Positions 1 through 11,658 of a DNA stretch of 64,000 nt are shown in pieces. The stretch covers positions 8,928,001 through 8,992,000 of the forward strand of contig CM060732.1 in NCBI GenBank assembly GCA_030704615.1, written 5' to 3'. The notes beneath the pieces are model-generated. The model ran no database searches and had not been told where the DNA came from. It saw only the letters and a list, made by a program, of their open reading frames with translations. The position numbers and the translations under genes were made by a program. This stretch comes from Takakia lepidozioides (Eukaryota > Streptophyta > Takakiopsida > Takakiales > Takakiaceae). Each line of letters starts with the position of its first letter. The stretch's first letter is position 1.

Positions 1-930
1 CTTGATACTCTCCAAAACGGAAATGCGGTACCGCATTTCCGTTCAACAAGTAAGGTATCTGAAACTGGAACGGAAATGCGGTACTGCATTTCCGTTGTGA
101 CTGAAAATCGTGAACCACTGGAAGTGAAATGCGGAACCACATTTCCGTCCAAGTCGCACCTTCTGACATTCAACAACGGAAATGCGGCGCAACATTTCCG
201 TTTTGTATCTCAAGCATGGAGCTGTGGGACGGAAATGCGGCACCGCATTTCCGTCCGGGGGAGACCTTCATACTCTCCAAAAACGGAAATGCGGTACCGC
301 ATTTCCGTTCTGATTGAAAATCGTGAACCACTGGAAGTGAAATGCGGCACCGCATTTCCGTTGGAGTCGCACCTTCCGACATTCCACAACGGAAATGCGG
401 CGCCGCATTTCCGTTTTGTATCTCAGGCATGGAGCTGTGGGACGGAAATGCGGCACCGCATTTCCGTCCGGGGGAGACCTTCATACTCTCCAAAACGGAA
501 ATGCGGCGCCGCATTTCCGTTTTGTATCTGAGGCATGGAGCTGTGGGACGGAAATGCAGCACTGCATTTCTGTCCGGGGGAGACCTTAATACTCTCCAAA
601 ACGGAAATGCGGTACCGTATTTCTGTTCTGACTGAAAATCGTGAACCACTTGAACTGAAATGCGGCACCGCATTTCCGTCCGAGTCGCACCTTCCGACAT
701 TCCAGAACGGAAGGGTTGCGCCGCATTTCCGTTTTGTATTCAGGCATGAAGCTATGGGACGGGAATGCGGCACCGCATTTCCGTCCGGGGGAATCCTTTA
801 TACTCTCCCAAACGGAAATGTGGTGCCGCATTTCCATCCAACAAGTAAGGTATGTGTAACTTCGGGATGCTACTTAACGGAAATGCGGCGCCGCATTTGC
901 GTTTTCACTCTAACTCATCATACGCTGGAA
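1..930. repeat. Palindrome array 1 (core GAAATGCGGCRCCGCATTTC), higher-order unit of about 212 bp
   Basis: About 17 palindromes of roughly 22-26 bp are spaced about 53 bp apart. The core is GAAATGCGGCGCCGCATTTC, or the GGTACC and GGCACC centre variants. Four different spacers alternate (containing CATGGAGCTGTGGGA, GGGGGAGACCTT, AATCGTGAACCACT and AGTCGCACCTTC), giving a higher-order unit of about 212 bp. For example the AATCGTGAACCACT spacer recurs near 105, 316 and 637. The array starts before the window and decays after about 900. Open frames across it on both strands are by-products of the repeat. It lies upstream of gene 1 in the outer transposon. Confidence 0.9.
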
Positions 931-1261
931 CGGAAATGCCATGATATGTGAACACGTGGACCAACGGATTTGCGGCACCGCGTTTTCATGTCTGCACTCT
1001 ATCTGTCTGAAGTGGCAGGAGGCGACGTAGATGGCAGGAGGCGACACAATGATGTTTGTTTTTCGGACGGTAGGCGTACCTTTGACGATTCGAATTTCGT
1101 AATGATGCATGGTCCACGAGGAGACACTTCCATCCCAGCCTTTTGAACCCAAGCGGTGCATCAGCGCCGTTTCATCTTCTTTTGTCGTGTCTACTCATTC
1201 ACCCCTCTGGCGCCCTTTCCATCTGCACTCTTCGCCCCTTTTCCGCATCTGTGTTCTTCTT
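931..1261. other. Non-coding stretch upstream of gene 1
   Basis: No gene or repeat is recognised here. It lies between the palindrome array and the first conserved codons of gene 1, so it probably holds the promoter and 5' UTR of that gene. A short direct repeat, GGCAGGAGGCGAC, occurs twice near 1,014-1,046. Confidence 0.4.
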
Positions 1262-2843
1262 ATGCTCCAACCTGAGAGGGAGGAAGTTCCTACAGCAGAG
1301 AAGAGACATCGTCGCAAGCTCCGCAAGTTATACTTCGGGCGAAGGCCAATGCCGAAGGGGAGATAGCAGATGCGTCTTTAGGAGGAGATGGTCATCTCGC
1401 AGCAGCAGGCAACGCAGGCAACCCAGCCACAAGTGAGAGCTCCGTGCTATTGGGATGCGTGTATCTGATCGAGCACCGAACCCCTTCCTCATTTTTGTTG
1501 TTCAATTCATAGACTGTATGGTAGGACACTTGAATGCAGAAGATGTTTGCATGCCTAACTCGAAAGGTCGAGGTGGTGGAGGGATCACAGGAATCCGAAG
1601 AGCAGCAGGAAGAATCCGTGGAACTAGCTGTAGCACGCACACCCACCCGATCCACGAGCACGGGTCTCCCTGCCGGGCCTAGCCCTGTGCGTTTCAAGGA
1701 CGCGGTTTGGAAAGGCAAGGCTTTGCAGTTCCAAGCCCCAGAGAAACAGTCGCGTTTGAAGGTCATGGAGAATCGCCAGCAGGAGTCGGGCCCTTCTCCA
1801 ACAAAGACGAAGAAGAAGCAGCCCGTCCTTGAACTGGTTTCTGAACCGGACCAAGGCCGTTTCCTCCCCCCCTAAGAGAATGAAGCAGAAGGATGCAGTG
1901 CAGATTGAAATGCAGCAGACGCCTTCACCTGTAAGAATGAAGAAGCAGAAGGCAAACAGGGGGAGGTTGGAGCAATCTCCCACAAAACCGATTCCACGAG
2001 CTGAAGCCCAGTTACTGCTTGATTTCCAGCCAGGTGATGTTGGGGGCTTCTTTGCTGCAGTGAAGGCAACGGGATCGACCGATTTCGTGGATCTGTCAGC
2101 GGAGGAGGGTGCTGCTGCTCAACGTTCGCAGCAGCACTTCACCACCTTTCAGGAAGACCTTCAGAATGCTGCAGGCCCGGAGGAGGCCTCTGCAATTCGA
2201 GAATTGTCTGCAAAGACTCCCTAGACTTCAGCTGTTGTTGGGGATGCTCCAGCTGCTCAGCCCTACCGCCACCTGCAGAAATGTCTCCGGAGGAATTCCA
2301 AAGTGCAGCGGATACAATGTTGGAGGAGACACACAATAGCATTGGCAGAGTTCTGGGCAGCAGGGTATTCCAGCGGACTCTTCGAATTCCACTCTGTCAC
2401 ATGGTCTCCCTTCCCATCATCAGGCAGGCTCTTCCAGAAGATGTGGATAAGCTCAAATTCACATTTCGAGAAGGGTACTGCCTAGGTTCGCCAACCTTCT
2501 ACGTTTCCATTGAGAATGAGGACGGCGAAACTCGTGGACCCACTGCGGATGAATTGTCAGCATGGGATACCCACTAGCACACTCGCAATGACAAATTCGA
2601 GGCAACGCTGAAGGGTGATCCTGACTTCGGCCATATGTCGGGCAAAATATTTTTTGTGTGGGACAGGAATCACCGACTTCTTGCCTAGTGGGAGTACATC
2701 AAGCAAAACCATTCCAAGCATATTGGCTGGCATTACATGGTGGGGTGTGTCATCCTCAAGGTGAAGGTGGCAGACTCCTCCCTGCTCAAAGAATTCCATG
2801 GCGGACCTCAACTCGTAAGATTCTCATACCCTCCCAGGCACAT

Positions 2844-2867
2844 CCGAAATGCGGCACCGCATTTCGG
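2844..2867. repeat. Single intronic palindrome in gene 1
   Basis: A 24-bp near-perfect dyad with core GAAATGCGGCACCGCATTTC sits alone inside the 112-bp intron at 2,815-2,926. It has the same core as the arrays at 1-930 and 27,660-28,700. Confidence 0.85.
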
Positions 2868-3073
2868 TTTCCAATCAGTTTTGTTTCCGTGCTTCATTGG
2901 ACTGAACTGGACAGTGTGCCTTGCAGGGTCACTGAAAATGCTTACGTGCATACCCACATGGCACATATGCTGTAGAGGGTGAGGAAAACTGGTCTCACTG
3001 ACCCGCACATGTTCGCCGAAATGCTGGAGCCCGAGCTCATTCAAAAAGCCCTGGCAAAAACAGACCGGATATG

Positions 3074-3082
3074 GTATCGCCT
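3074..3082. repeat. Target site duplication, left copy (GTATCGCCT)
   Basis: A perfect 9-bp copy of 24,129-24,137. Nine base pairs is the usual duplication length of Mutator-like elements. Confidence 0.85.
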
Positions 3083-3120
3083 GGGGGCTGCTATTTCATG
3101 AACGGCAATAGCATGAGCGG
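3083..3120 (+). repeat. Left terminal inverted repeat of inner element
   Basis: Starts GGGGGCTGCTATTTCATGA and is followed by AGCATGAGCGG, then a run of about 20 A and another ATGAGCGG. The following sequence (two copies of ACGGAAATAGGGTTA near 3,162 and 3,182) resembles the sub-terminal sequence at 31,000-31,100 on the minus strand. Confidence 0.8.
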
Positions 3121-3149
3121 AAAAAAAAAAAAAAAAAAAAATGAGCGGG

Positions 3150-3514
3150 CCGAATTGTGTCCACGGAAATAGGGTTAGGAGGCACGGAAATAGGGTTATG
3201 TGGACTCGTCATAGCAATGAAATGCAATATTTTATTGCAAATTGGTGGAAAGCCACGTCTATACAAGTGTGTCCTAACTGTCTAACAGGAATGGGAAACT
3301 CTAATACACCTTCGAGAAAACTTGGGCCCCCTCTCTTCCTCCCCCCTCATCCCCCCCCATCCTCCGAGCTCTGTGATGCATCGGTTGCAGTATTGCCTTC
3401 AAAAATGCCGTCCTCTCCTTGGGGGACTGTCCACCTCACCTCTGGGAATCTTCTGCCTTTCTCCCCCACTGTTCCTCAGCAGAATCCAAGACAAATCTAT
3501 GAGCCCGACTAGCT
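3150..3514. other. Sub-terminal non-coding sequence of inner element
   Basis: No gene recognised. It contains two ACGGAAATAGGGTTA-type units near the end and a C-rich stretch (3,328-3,365). The gene 2 reading frame ends to the right of it. Confidence 0.4.
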
Positions 3515-5439
3515 CTAATAGCTGCTGCCTCCTCCCTCCATTTTCTTGAGGCTTGCCTCGTCTAAAATCTGCTGTACACGATTAGGTTCAGAACACCTCC
3601 TAATGGACACCGAAGCAAGCCGAGTAGCATAAGTAGGAAAGATGTAGTCCCTTTCTGGACTAGGCATGAAATCCCCCCTGCCAAAAAAACGCACGTTCCT
3701 CCTGCCCATGAACTCCGGTGTAGACGTCCCTCCTGCTGTACTTGGCATCCTACAGTAAGAACAAATCCACTTCAAGAATGTCAATACCAGCAGAAGCAGA
3801 AAGGGTTTTCAATGAAATAAGAGGGCGAAGGGAGGTGCCTCATGAAATCTGGAGGCAACTTACAATGCGACCACTCACTCGTACACCGGGGGCTCCTCGG
3901 CCTCGATCCCAACTTGTTCCTCCCCCTGCTCCTTCTCGAATTTTTCCTCATCCTCCGAGGATGTCTCTTCCTCTTTCGGCAGACGTTCAGCCGCTGCAAG
4001 TTCCGAGTTGTGGAGGGCAGTATCTGGCTCGAAGGCGAACACATGCTTGTCGGACAACGTCCCTGCCCACATTGAAGCACCTGAGGAACAAAGCGGGCGG
4101 TTAATAACTTGCGGCATGCAATTGCAATCGGGCCAGGGGACAAACCGAGCACGTGAAGGCTTACTCGTGCCGCATGTGAGGTCCAGAATCCATCCTTGGA
4201 CATCCGAGCACGTCTCCATGAGGGTTTGGATGAAACCAGGGCTCCGGGTCCGGCTGTACCGCCACGGTTTGCCTGTCTTTGTGTCCTTCGGCATACTGGA
4301 GTGGGGCACATAGTTGTAGAGGACATCGTAGGTAACAGGGTCCACAGCAGCATCAACAAGACGACCGTCATTGCGGAATTTGAACGTAGACCCTCTCTTC
4401 ACAAAGCAATATGCCTCAAACACCACCAATGTCTGCACATCCAACAAAAGAGGGATCAACTCCGGGATCTTGTTTAGATACACCACAATATGAGGTGAAT
4501 GCAATAGATTGATAACTTACACTTTGGCCCTCTGTTCGCAACCCCTGTGTATTGATGCAGAACCATTTTCTGAGGAGGACCGGGGTGACACTTTTCGATG
4601 TCCACCTTGCCACGCATTCTCTGTGGTCTCCCCTCTTGTGGCAAGGACAACCACACATCCACCGTCATCCAGAAGCATCCTCGCCAGCCCAAACCCGGCT
4701 TTCCAGTAGTCCTCAGTAAACCTGTTCCCACCTTCTTCGCCCTGGCAGCGAGAGCGTCAAGGAAGCTCTCATTGACGCATTGGATGATGGTTGGAGGTTC
4801 TAGCTTTGGCCTGTGCGTAAACGTCACCGCGAATACCGCCGTGTAGGCTCGCCCTCAAATGCCAACTTCTTGGCAGAGCCAGTCCCACTCCAAACTGACT
4901 TGGGAACCCGGACGACCGGTGACTGGGAAGCAGCAACAGCAGTCGCAGGACCTTCGACAAAGTCGTCATCCGAGTCACTCTCTTGGGTCCCCTCCTGCGC
5001 CTCCTCCGATGCCCCGATGGTTTTCTGTTTTTTGGGTGTTACTGCACTCACCTGTTTCCTTTGGCCTTTACTCTTCTCATTCAATTTCTCCTGAATTCCT
5101 GCCTGAGCAAGCTCTGCCGCTTTCCTGGAGTTTGCAAGCGCTTTTGCCTCTTTTGCACCCAGCGGAGGCAGCAGAGCCCGGTTTCGTTGGGCCTTAGCAT
5201 CCAGCTTCAATTGAAACTCGGATGGGTCGAGCATGCCGGGCGGAAGGTCCACATACCAAGGGCAATCACGCAAATGTTCCAGATGCCACTCCTTCACAAT
5301 ATCGTCAGTGTACATGGAGTCAGCCCCAGGGTTCCTCCATGCCAGGAAGAATGGTGGCTCGAAAGACAGATGACCTTTCTCCAAAAGGGAGAACTTGCAG
5401 TACCTGCATTCATGAAAAACACAATGAGGTCCCTGAACT

Positions 5440-5995
5440 GCAAATTCGGCACCATTTTCCCAGGTTGGGGCGGATCTGAGTGGGCCTAGAAATGGAAAAA
5501 TGGCGCCAAATTTCCAGTTCAGGGCCAGCCACCCTACGGACTTTGCCATTTTCGGAGCCCTGACTGGGAATTCGGCGCCATTTTCCCAGGTCCGGCCCGA
5601 AAATGGCTATGTCCCAGAACGGCAATAGGGCCCAGAACTGGAAAAATGGCGCCGAATTTCCAGTTCAGGGCCAGTCCCCCTACGGACTTTGCCATTTTCG
5701 GAGCCCTGATTGGAAATTCGGCGCCATTTTCCCAGGTCGGCCCGAATATGGCTAAGTCCCCAAGGGCAATAGGGCCCAGAACTGGAAAAATGGCGCCGAA
5801 TTTCCCAGTTTAGGGCCAGCCACCCTAGGGACTTAGCCATTTTCGGAGCCCTGACTGGAAAATTCGGCGCCATTCCAGGTCCGGCCGAAATGGCTGGGGC
5901 AATAGGGCCCAAAACTGGAAAAATGGCGCCGAATTTCCAGTTCAGGGCCAGCCACCCTAGGGACTTAGCCATTTTCGGAGCCCTGATCTGGAAAT
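5440..5995. repeat. Palindrome array 2: four tandem units of about 140 bp in a gene 2 intron
   Basis: Units start near 5,485, 5,629, 5,770 and 5,907. Each has two dyads around GGCGCC (AAAATGGCGCCGAATTT and its mirrored form) plus the shared spacer word TTTTCGGAGCCCTGA. The array lies between the exon ending DYVTRY...RYIR and the exon starting RYCKFSLLEKG. The equivalent gene 1 intron holds only one palindrome (25,108-25,129). Confidence 0.85.
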
Positions 5996-8655
5996 TTCGG
6001 CGAAAAATGCAAGGACTGTAAGGAAGGCATCGCGTATGTACCTGTACAGAAGGCGCATTGCTGCTTTGTCCGCGTTCGGCTGGTCGGTGAACTCGGCTCG
6101 GCAGGCATGTGGTATCTCCCGAAAGAATAGGTCGGTTTTGTAGAGCAGAAAGTACCTCGTCACATAGTCGCGTAGGCTCTGCTGCAGGAGAAATCTCCAT
6201 CTTGAACTGATGTGCTTGTGTGTCCAGCTGCTCTTGCGCATTCGTCGTCACCTGTGGAGATTCTCCATCAGATCGCATTGCTGAAAAAATACAATGAATC
6301 CACCCCCTACAAGAGTAGAAGCGCCAAACGAAGCGTGGGGAAGTACCTAAAACCACCATGTCATGCGGTTCATCCACATGTCGAATGTGGGGTCAGACAG
6401 TTTGTCCGTTTGGGGAAGCTCCACATGTCCCTTGTACTTTGGGAACCATTCCAGATTTGGAGCCACCGGGTCTGTCCAACCACCCATCATATTCGTAAGC
6501 GCCAAACACCACAAAAAGAGTTGTTGCCACCACAATTTGGTTAAGAATGTATCACCTTTTCTGCACCATCCACACAGGATGTGGCTAGACGATGGAGCTT
6601 CTCCAATGTCATCGTGGGCTTCAGAGCGCGGGAGTAGTGCTTCCCCACCTCCACCAGAAAGTCGGCACCAAGGGCGGGATCAGCTATGGCCACGTACTTT
6701 ACTATCCGCGACTTGTACTTTATGCAAGCCCTCACCTCCGCAGCTTTGAGATATGATTCGAGTGCCGGGAGGGTTAGATTCTTCTCCTCTGACTCCATGT
6801 AGAACCTCCGCGCATGTGCCAAATCCTGCTGAATTTTTTCGTCTGTCAAGAATGCGCACATAAGATTAGAGATCCTGCTCAACACTTTTTCTTCTATTGG
6901 GGGAGGAGAGACAGATTAGCTCAACAAAACAGTCAGGAGCTTTACCCGAAATATGTAGTCCACCATGGCGTCCATGCTCAGCCTATACCAGGTTCTGTCT
7001 GCCTTGCCTCCGACTTGCGCAGGAGGTCGGCACTGAGCGAATTGGCAAACTCTTGCACCCCCTGCTTCCCGACATCCTTCACTCGGAAGAGCATATGGGA
7101 CAAGTTGGTGGCAATGAAGGCATTCTCAGTCACCCTGCAATGCCACATTTCCATCAAACAATTCTGAAATGGGAATTTACAACAAATATGAGGATTCGCA
7201 ATGAAATGACTTACAATCGGATGGGTCCAAAAGCAAGAGGCGTTGTAACTTACGAGTTGATGTCGCCTTTGCAGCTTTGAGAAGACTGCGATCTTTGGGC
7301 CCCGCAACCTTCAGCACAACACACTCCACGGCGAAATGCCAATCGAGGTCGTTGGGTGGGCTTCGGCTATGTGCTCCATCCATGCCAGGAGGCGATGATT
7401 GCCGTCCCACACGTAAAATCTTTCCGGACAAGTGCTGGAAAAGAGGATCAGTAACAATCGATCTCTCGAACTCCTCATTTCGCCTTTGCCAATGGGGACC
7501 CCATTTGTCCACCTCATCGGAAGTATGGGCACGGGAAGCTCCGTGGTCGTTCTCAATGGAAACGTAAAACGCGCCAGACCCCATTCGATATCCATCCCGG
7601 AAAGAGAATTTCAGCTTGTCGATATCGCCTGGGAGGGCAGGTCTCACCACCTGCAAAGACACCAAGCGGCAAAGGGGAATTCAAAGCTTGGCCGGTACAC
7701 CATGCCCCCCAGCACCCTACCAATGTTGTTGTGGGTTGCCTCCAACATCTTGGCAACGGCCAACTTCATATCCGCCTCCGACATGACGTGCAGAGGGGTT
7801 CTCCGGCAGCCCACCAGGACCGCCAAATCCAGCCTGTATGTTGCGGGTTTGGGGCCTGGGATGTCCGGGAGGATGTCATCCTGGTCAGAAAGCTCGGTGT
7901 CGTCCTCCTCAACATGGTGAACCACCGGCGAAACCACCTCGAGCACTCTCCCTGTCTCTACTGCCATCTCCCCGGCTTCACCTCGAACTTGCACAATCCG
8001 TGCTCTTTCTGGTGTTCTTTCCTCTCTCCACTCTCCACGTATGGGTAATTGCGGGGGCTGCTCTTGTCCGCGATGGTGTAACCGGTGTGTTACTGCCTCT
8101 TGTGGTGTCTTGAGGGATCCACTCTCTGTGCGTCCCTTGCTTACATTGGCATCTGTCATTTGGGCACCCCTGGCCTCTTCAGTGGCCTTTTCTCTTTCCT
8201 CCTGGCTAGCCTTCTGTCTCGCCTGTTCTTTTGCCCTCTCTTTTGCCCTCTCACGGGCTTTCTGTTTCTTACTAGGGCTAGCAGCAGGGGAGCCCTCCAG
8301 GACGACCACCTTTGATTGAGGAGAAGGAACACCCTCGCGCACTGCTCACTCCCCCCTCCGCAGCCCATGATGGCTCTCTCGCCGGGGATTGCATGTGCTT
8401 AGCTTTCTTCTTCTTCTTCTTTGCGTGGGCGGGCCCTACTGCATGTGCATCAACAACCTCCATTGCTGGATCTGCTGTCCTCACGTCCTCACGCCCTTCA
8501 CCTGCCATGCTGCCTGCACCAACCTCCCCAATGCCTATTTTGTCGTACCCTCGCTGCAGGTCCTCCCGTCCACCAACAAAAGGTTGAAGTTTGCCCTCTC
8601 CCCCCCAAGTTGGGCGATTCAAACATGCGATGATTGGAGCGGTCGATGATACCAC

Positions 8656-9164
8656 CAGCGTGCCGGGCTCGTCGTCACCGTCAAAAAATCGTCAGAACCA
8701 ACATCGGGAAAAACCAGCATCGCGCAACCACCATAGCAACATCGTGGAACAACAATGAAAACAAAACAAGTTTAGGAAGTATGGAGTGCCATGGAACAAC
8801 AATGAAAACAACTCCAACCAATGCCTAAATGACATGCACAAGCAGCCTTCTCCAGAGCTGCCGGCTTTGCACACGCATTGCAAACTATCTAAGGTTCACT
8901 CAACCGGTAATATGAAACACGATGAACAAATGATCAGGAATTCCATAAGACGGGAAAACAGGGTGAAATGTTTTTGAAGGCACTTCATCTTCTCAGCTCA
9001 GCATGGATTTCCTTAATTTTAACCACTCAGACCTTGATCATTCTTCGCAACAGCTGCTGCTTTTGCGATGCAGCCATACACTTCCACCGATGCCAGGATG
9101 AAGATGCAAAACAAAGCTAAACAACAAAGCGAAAGCGAACAAAGCGAAAGCAGAAGTGGCTTGC
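8656..9164. other. Probable first intron of gene 2
   Basis: No coding signal. The stretch is A-rich with repeats of ATGGAACAACAATGAAAACA (8,741-8,813). It lies between the conserved N-terminal exon and the linker exon of gene 2. Confidence 0.4.
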
Positions 9165-9341
9165 CTGAGAGTACTCGGCTTCAGTTGGCGAGGGTTGTGA
9201 GCAAGACACTGGAATCTCCTGCTGGAGCTTAAGTTTGGCCATGCGAGAGATTGGCCGTCGTCCGTAGTACAAAGCTTTCAACTTCCGCCGCGGTCTGGAT
9301 GTGAGGTCTCTCTCAGGAGAGCCACGCCCTTCAGGCGGCAT

Positions 9342-9580
9342 AAGTCCCAGCCAAAATGGAAAACGATCTCAGTTTTTTGGGGTACATGCCTCGAATAGAA
9401 GTTAATCCAAGATTAGCATCAGATTTAGGGTATGTATCGAGGAAGCCATGTGTCGCCAGCCCGAATAAAAACGGACGGCGGTGGACATTTAATGCCCAAC
9501 TACGCAATTAAATGTCGGATAAAGCCCTCTCTGTCGGATGAAATATGACGCAACTCGGCCCGGAATTTCCAACGTAGAGG
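9342..9580. other. Non-coding stretch upstream of gene 2
   Basis: Nothing recognised. It is the probable 5' flank or promoter side of minus-strand gene 2, between the gene and the next palindrome array. Confidence 0.35.
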
Positions 9581-9589
9581 TAATTCGAA

Positions 9590-10425
9590 GCGCAGCAAAA
9601 TAGAATTCCGGCGCCCGATTTCCATCCTTTAGGTAATTTGGAGCGCGGATGGATGGAAATCCGGCGCCGGATTTCCATCCGCCACGTACGGCGGCGCGCA
9701 AAATTTTCGTCATGCAGGTAATTCGAAGTGCAGCAGGATGGAAATTCCGCGCCGAATTTCCATCCTGCCAGGTAGGGCGGCGCGTGAAATTTCCGTCATG
9801 CAGGTAATTCGGAGCTGGATGGATGGAAATCCGGCGCCGGATTTCCATCCTGTCAGGTAGGGCGGTGTGCGAATTTTCCGTCACGCAGGTAATTCGGAGC
9901 CGGATAGATGGAAATCCGGCGCCGGATTTCCATCCTGCCAGGTAGGGCGACGCGCGAATTTTCCGTCACGCAGGTAATTCGGAGCCGGATGGATGGAAAT
10001 CCAGCGCCGGATTTCCATCCTGCCAGGTAGGGCGGCGCGCGAATTTTCCGCCACGCAGGTAATTCGGAGACGGATGGATGGAAATCCGGCGCCGAATTGC
10101 CAGGTTGGTTGGAGAGCGGATGGATGGAAATTCGGCGCCGGATTTCCATCCTGCCAGGTAGGGCGGCGCGCGAAATTTCCGCCACGCAGGTAATTCGGAG
10201 CGGATGGATGGAAATCCGGCGCCGAATTTCCATCCGGCAGGTAGAGCAGCGCGCAAATTTTCCGTCATGCAGGTAATTCGGAGCGCATCAGGATGGAAAT
10301 TCGGCGTCGAATTTCCATCCTGCAGGTAATTCGAAGCCCGGATGGATGGAAATCCGGCGCCGAATTTCCATCCAGCAGGTAACTCGGATCGCTGGCGGAT
10401 GGAAATTTGGCGCCGAATTACCTTC
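9590..10425. repeat. Palindrome array 3 (core GAAATCCGGCGCCGGATTTC), period about 84 bp
   Basis: About eleven dyads, often extended by GGATG on both sides so that each is a near-perfect 30-bp palindrome. They are separated by a conserved spacer (CAGGTAGGGCGGCGCGCGAA, then GCAGGTAATTCGGAGC). Typical positions are 9,818, 9,907, 9,991 and 10,075. Some units have GAAATTCGGCGCCGAATTTC instead, so symmetric variants coexist. Confidence 0.9.
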
Positions 10426-10555
10426 CTGTAGGTAATTCTGCGTGGCAGCTTGGTTTTTCGGAGAAAAACAAACTAAACTGTTAGTTTTGTGGCTGAAGTC
10501 CACTTTAGACACGTTTTTCATGGAATCCTTGACTGCTAGAGGAAAATCCGAACGG

Positions 10556-11380
10556 CCTCGGACGGAAATTCGGCGCCGTTTTTCCATCCTGGGAGGTTTT
10601 TATATCGTCCAGTTTTGGGCCTCACCACCCGACCGGACTTCCTTTGAGGGGGCCCGGATGGAAATTCGGCGCCGAATTTCCATCCGGGGGATGGTCTCTG
10701 TCGGACAGGTGCCGGCCTCTCCGCCCGAGGCGACTTCGTCCGGGCGTCCCCTGTTGGATATTCGGTGCCGAATTTTCGTCCGGGGTTTGAAATGTAACGG
10801 CCAGGTGCCGACCTCTCCCCCCTCCCCGACTGCATCCGAACGGCCCCGGATGGAAATTCGGCGCCGTTTTCCCATCTGGGGAGGTTTTTATGTCGGCCAG
10901 TTTTCGGCCTGCCCCCCGACACACGACTTCCTTTGGGGGGGCCCGGATGGAAATTCGGCGCCGAATCTCCATCCAGGGGATGCTCTCTGTCGAACACGCG
11001 CCGGCCTCTACGCCCGAGGCGGCTTCATCCGGGCTTCCCCTGTTGGATATCGGTGCCGAATTTCCCGTCCGGGGGTTGTAATGTGAGGGCCAGGTGGCGG
11101 CCTTTCCCCGAGCCGACTGCATCCGAACGGCCTCGGATGGAAATTCGGCGCCGTTTTTCCATCCGGGGAGGTTTTTATGTCGGCCAGTTTTCGGCCTGAC
11201 CCCCCGACACGACTTCCTTTGGGGTTTCCGAATGGAAATTCGGCGCTGAATTTCCATCCGAGGGTTGTTATCTGTCGGACAGGTTCCGGCCTCTCTGGCC
11301 AAGGCGACTTCATACGTGCGGCCCCTGCTGGATATTCGGTGCCGAATTTTCATCCGGGGGTAGTAATGTGACGGCACGGT
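10556..11380. repeat. Palindrome array 4 (core GAAATTCGGCGCCGAATTTC), higher-order unit of about 287 bp
   Basis: Dyads occur about every 96 bp with three alternating spacers. The whole three-dyad unit recurs near 10,556, 10,842 and 11,131. Conserved spacer words include GGGAGGTTTTTAT and TCGGACAGGTGCCGGCC. It lies directly upstream of the transposase gene. Confidence 0.9.
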
Positions 11381-11615
11381 GGCGGCTTCTCCCCTTCAGC
11401 CGACATCATCCGGACGGACCCCCACTTTCTGACTGCATACCGTTGGCAGTTATTGCGCAAAGACCAGGGGCCGCATTCTTGAGACAAGGTTCATTAACAC
11501 TCTGACTGTGGATTTTTGAGATAGTTGGCTCCCTGGATTTGGATCAGGCTTCGTCGCTCGGACAAATCGGCACCGCATTCCTTCCCATCGCTGCATCCCC
11601 TCTTCTACAGGGAGC
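11381..11615. other. Non-coding stretch before the transposase gene
   Basis: No gene, repeat or motif recognised. Probable promoter or 5' UTR of the plus-strand transposase. Confidence 0.35.
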
Positions 11616-11658
11616 TTGCCCGCACGCCATCCTGGGAGTCTTGTGTGCACATCTCCCA

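Larger units (their letters stand above)
1262..3082 (+). pseudogene. Gene 1, 5' half: ParB-like domain of a ParB/DNA-methyltransferase-like protein (interrupted)
   Basis: First half of a spliced gene whose second half lies at 24,138-27,545. Conserved pieces in order: a basic N-terminus RRKLRKLYFGRRP (near 1,310; gene 2 has RRKLKALYYGRRP), a charged low-complexity linker (1,534-2,220), then MLEETHNSIGRVLG followed by VSLPIIRQALPEDVDKLKF, which fits the start of a ParB/sulfiredoxin-like fold. The signature FVWDRNHRLLA is at 2,656-2,685; gene 2 has YVWDGNHRLLA. An intron (2,815-2,926, GTAAGA...GCAG) is shared with gene 2. In-frame stops at about 2,221, 2,575, 2,686 and 2,972 mark it as a pseudogene. 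The frame stops at TSD/TIR position 3,082 and resumes exactly at 24,138. The ParB call rests on pattern similarity, not a search. Confidence 0.7.
3515..9341 (-). pseudogene. Gene 2: full-length ParB/DNA-methyltransferase-like gene with introns (decayed)
   Basis: Minus-strand paralogue of gene 1, colinear over its whole length. Pieces: basic N-terminus (9,341-9,165); lysine-rich linker (8,655-7,800); MLEATHNNIGRVLG and VVRPALPGDIDKLKF, then YVWDGNHRLLAWM (near 7,412-7,380), the ParB-like signature; a helical middle (6,885-6,541) with IADPALGADF and HYSRALKPTM; MWMNRMTWWF (about 6,350); DYVTRYFLLYKTD (about 6,170); HLRDCPWYVDLPPG (about 5,260); QCVNESFLDAL (about 4,770); YWKAGFGLARMLLDDGGCVVVLA in another frame (about 4,700-4,630); DVLYNYVP and GWILDLTCGT (about 4,200), then after a short intron (4,081-4,164) ASMWAG, together methyltransferase motif I. 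The segment holding motif IV in gene 1 is missing, and there is a frameshift just before WDGNHRL. Likely inactive. Confidence 0.7.

Noticed and set aside
170-700. Protein-coding gene across palindrome array 1
   Set aside because: Long frames exist in all registers on both strands because the repeat unit lacks stops; the product is only repeats of the palindrome.
1-930. CRISPR-like array (regularly spaced short repeats with different spacers)
   Set aside because: Repeats are near-perfect palindromes with variable centres and the spacers themselves recur every fourth unit; the context is eukaryotic. It is a higher-order tandem satellite.
3121-3141. Poly(A) tail of a retrogene or LINE
   Set aside because: The A run lies inside the terminal repeat region of the DNA transposon, between CATGAGCGG copies, with no adjacent retrogene or flanking duplication.
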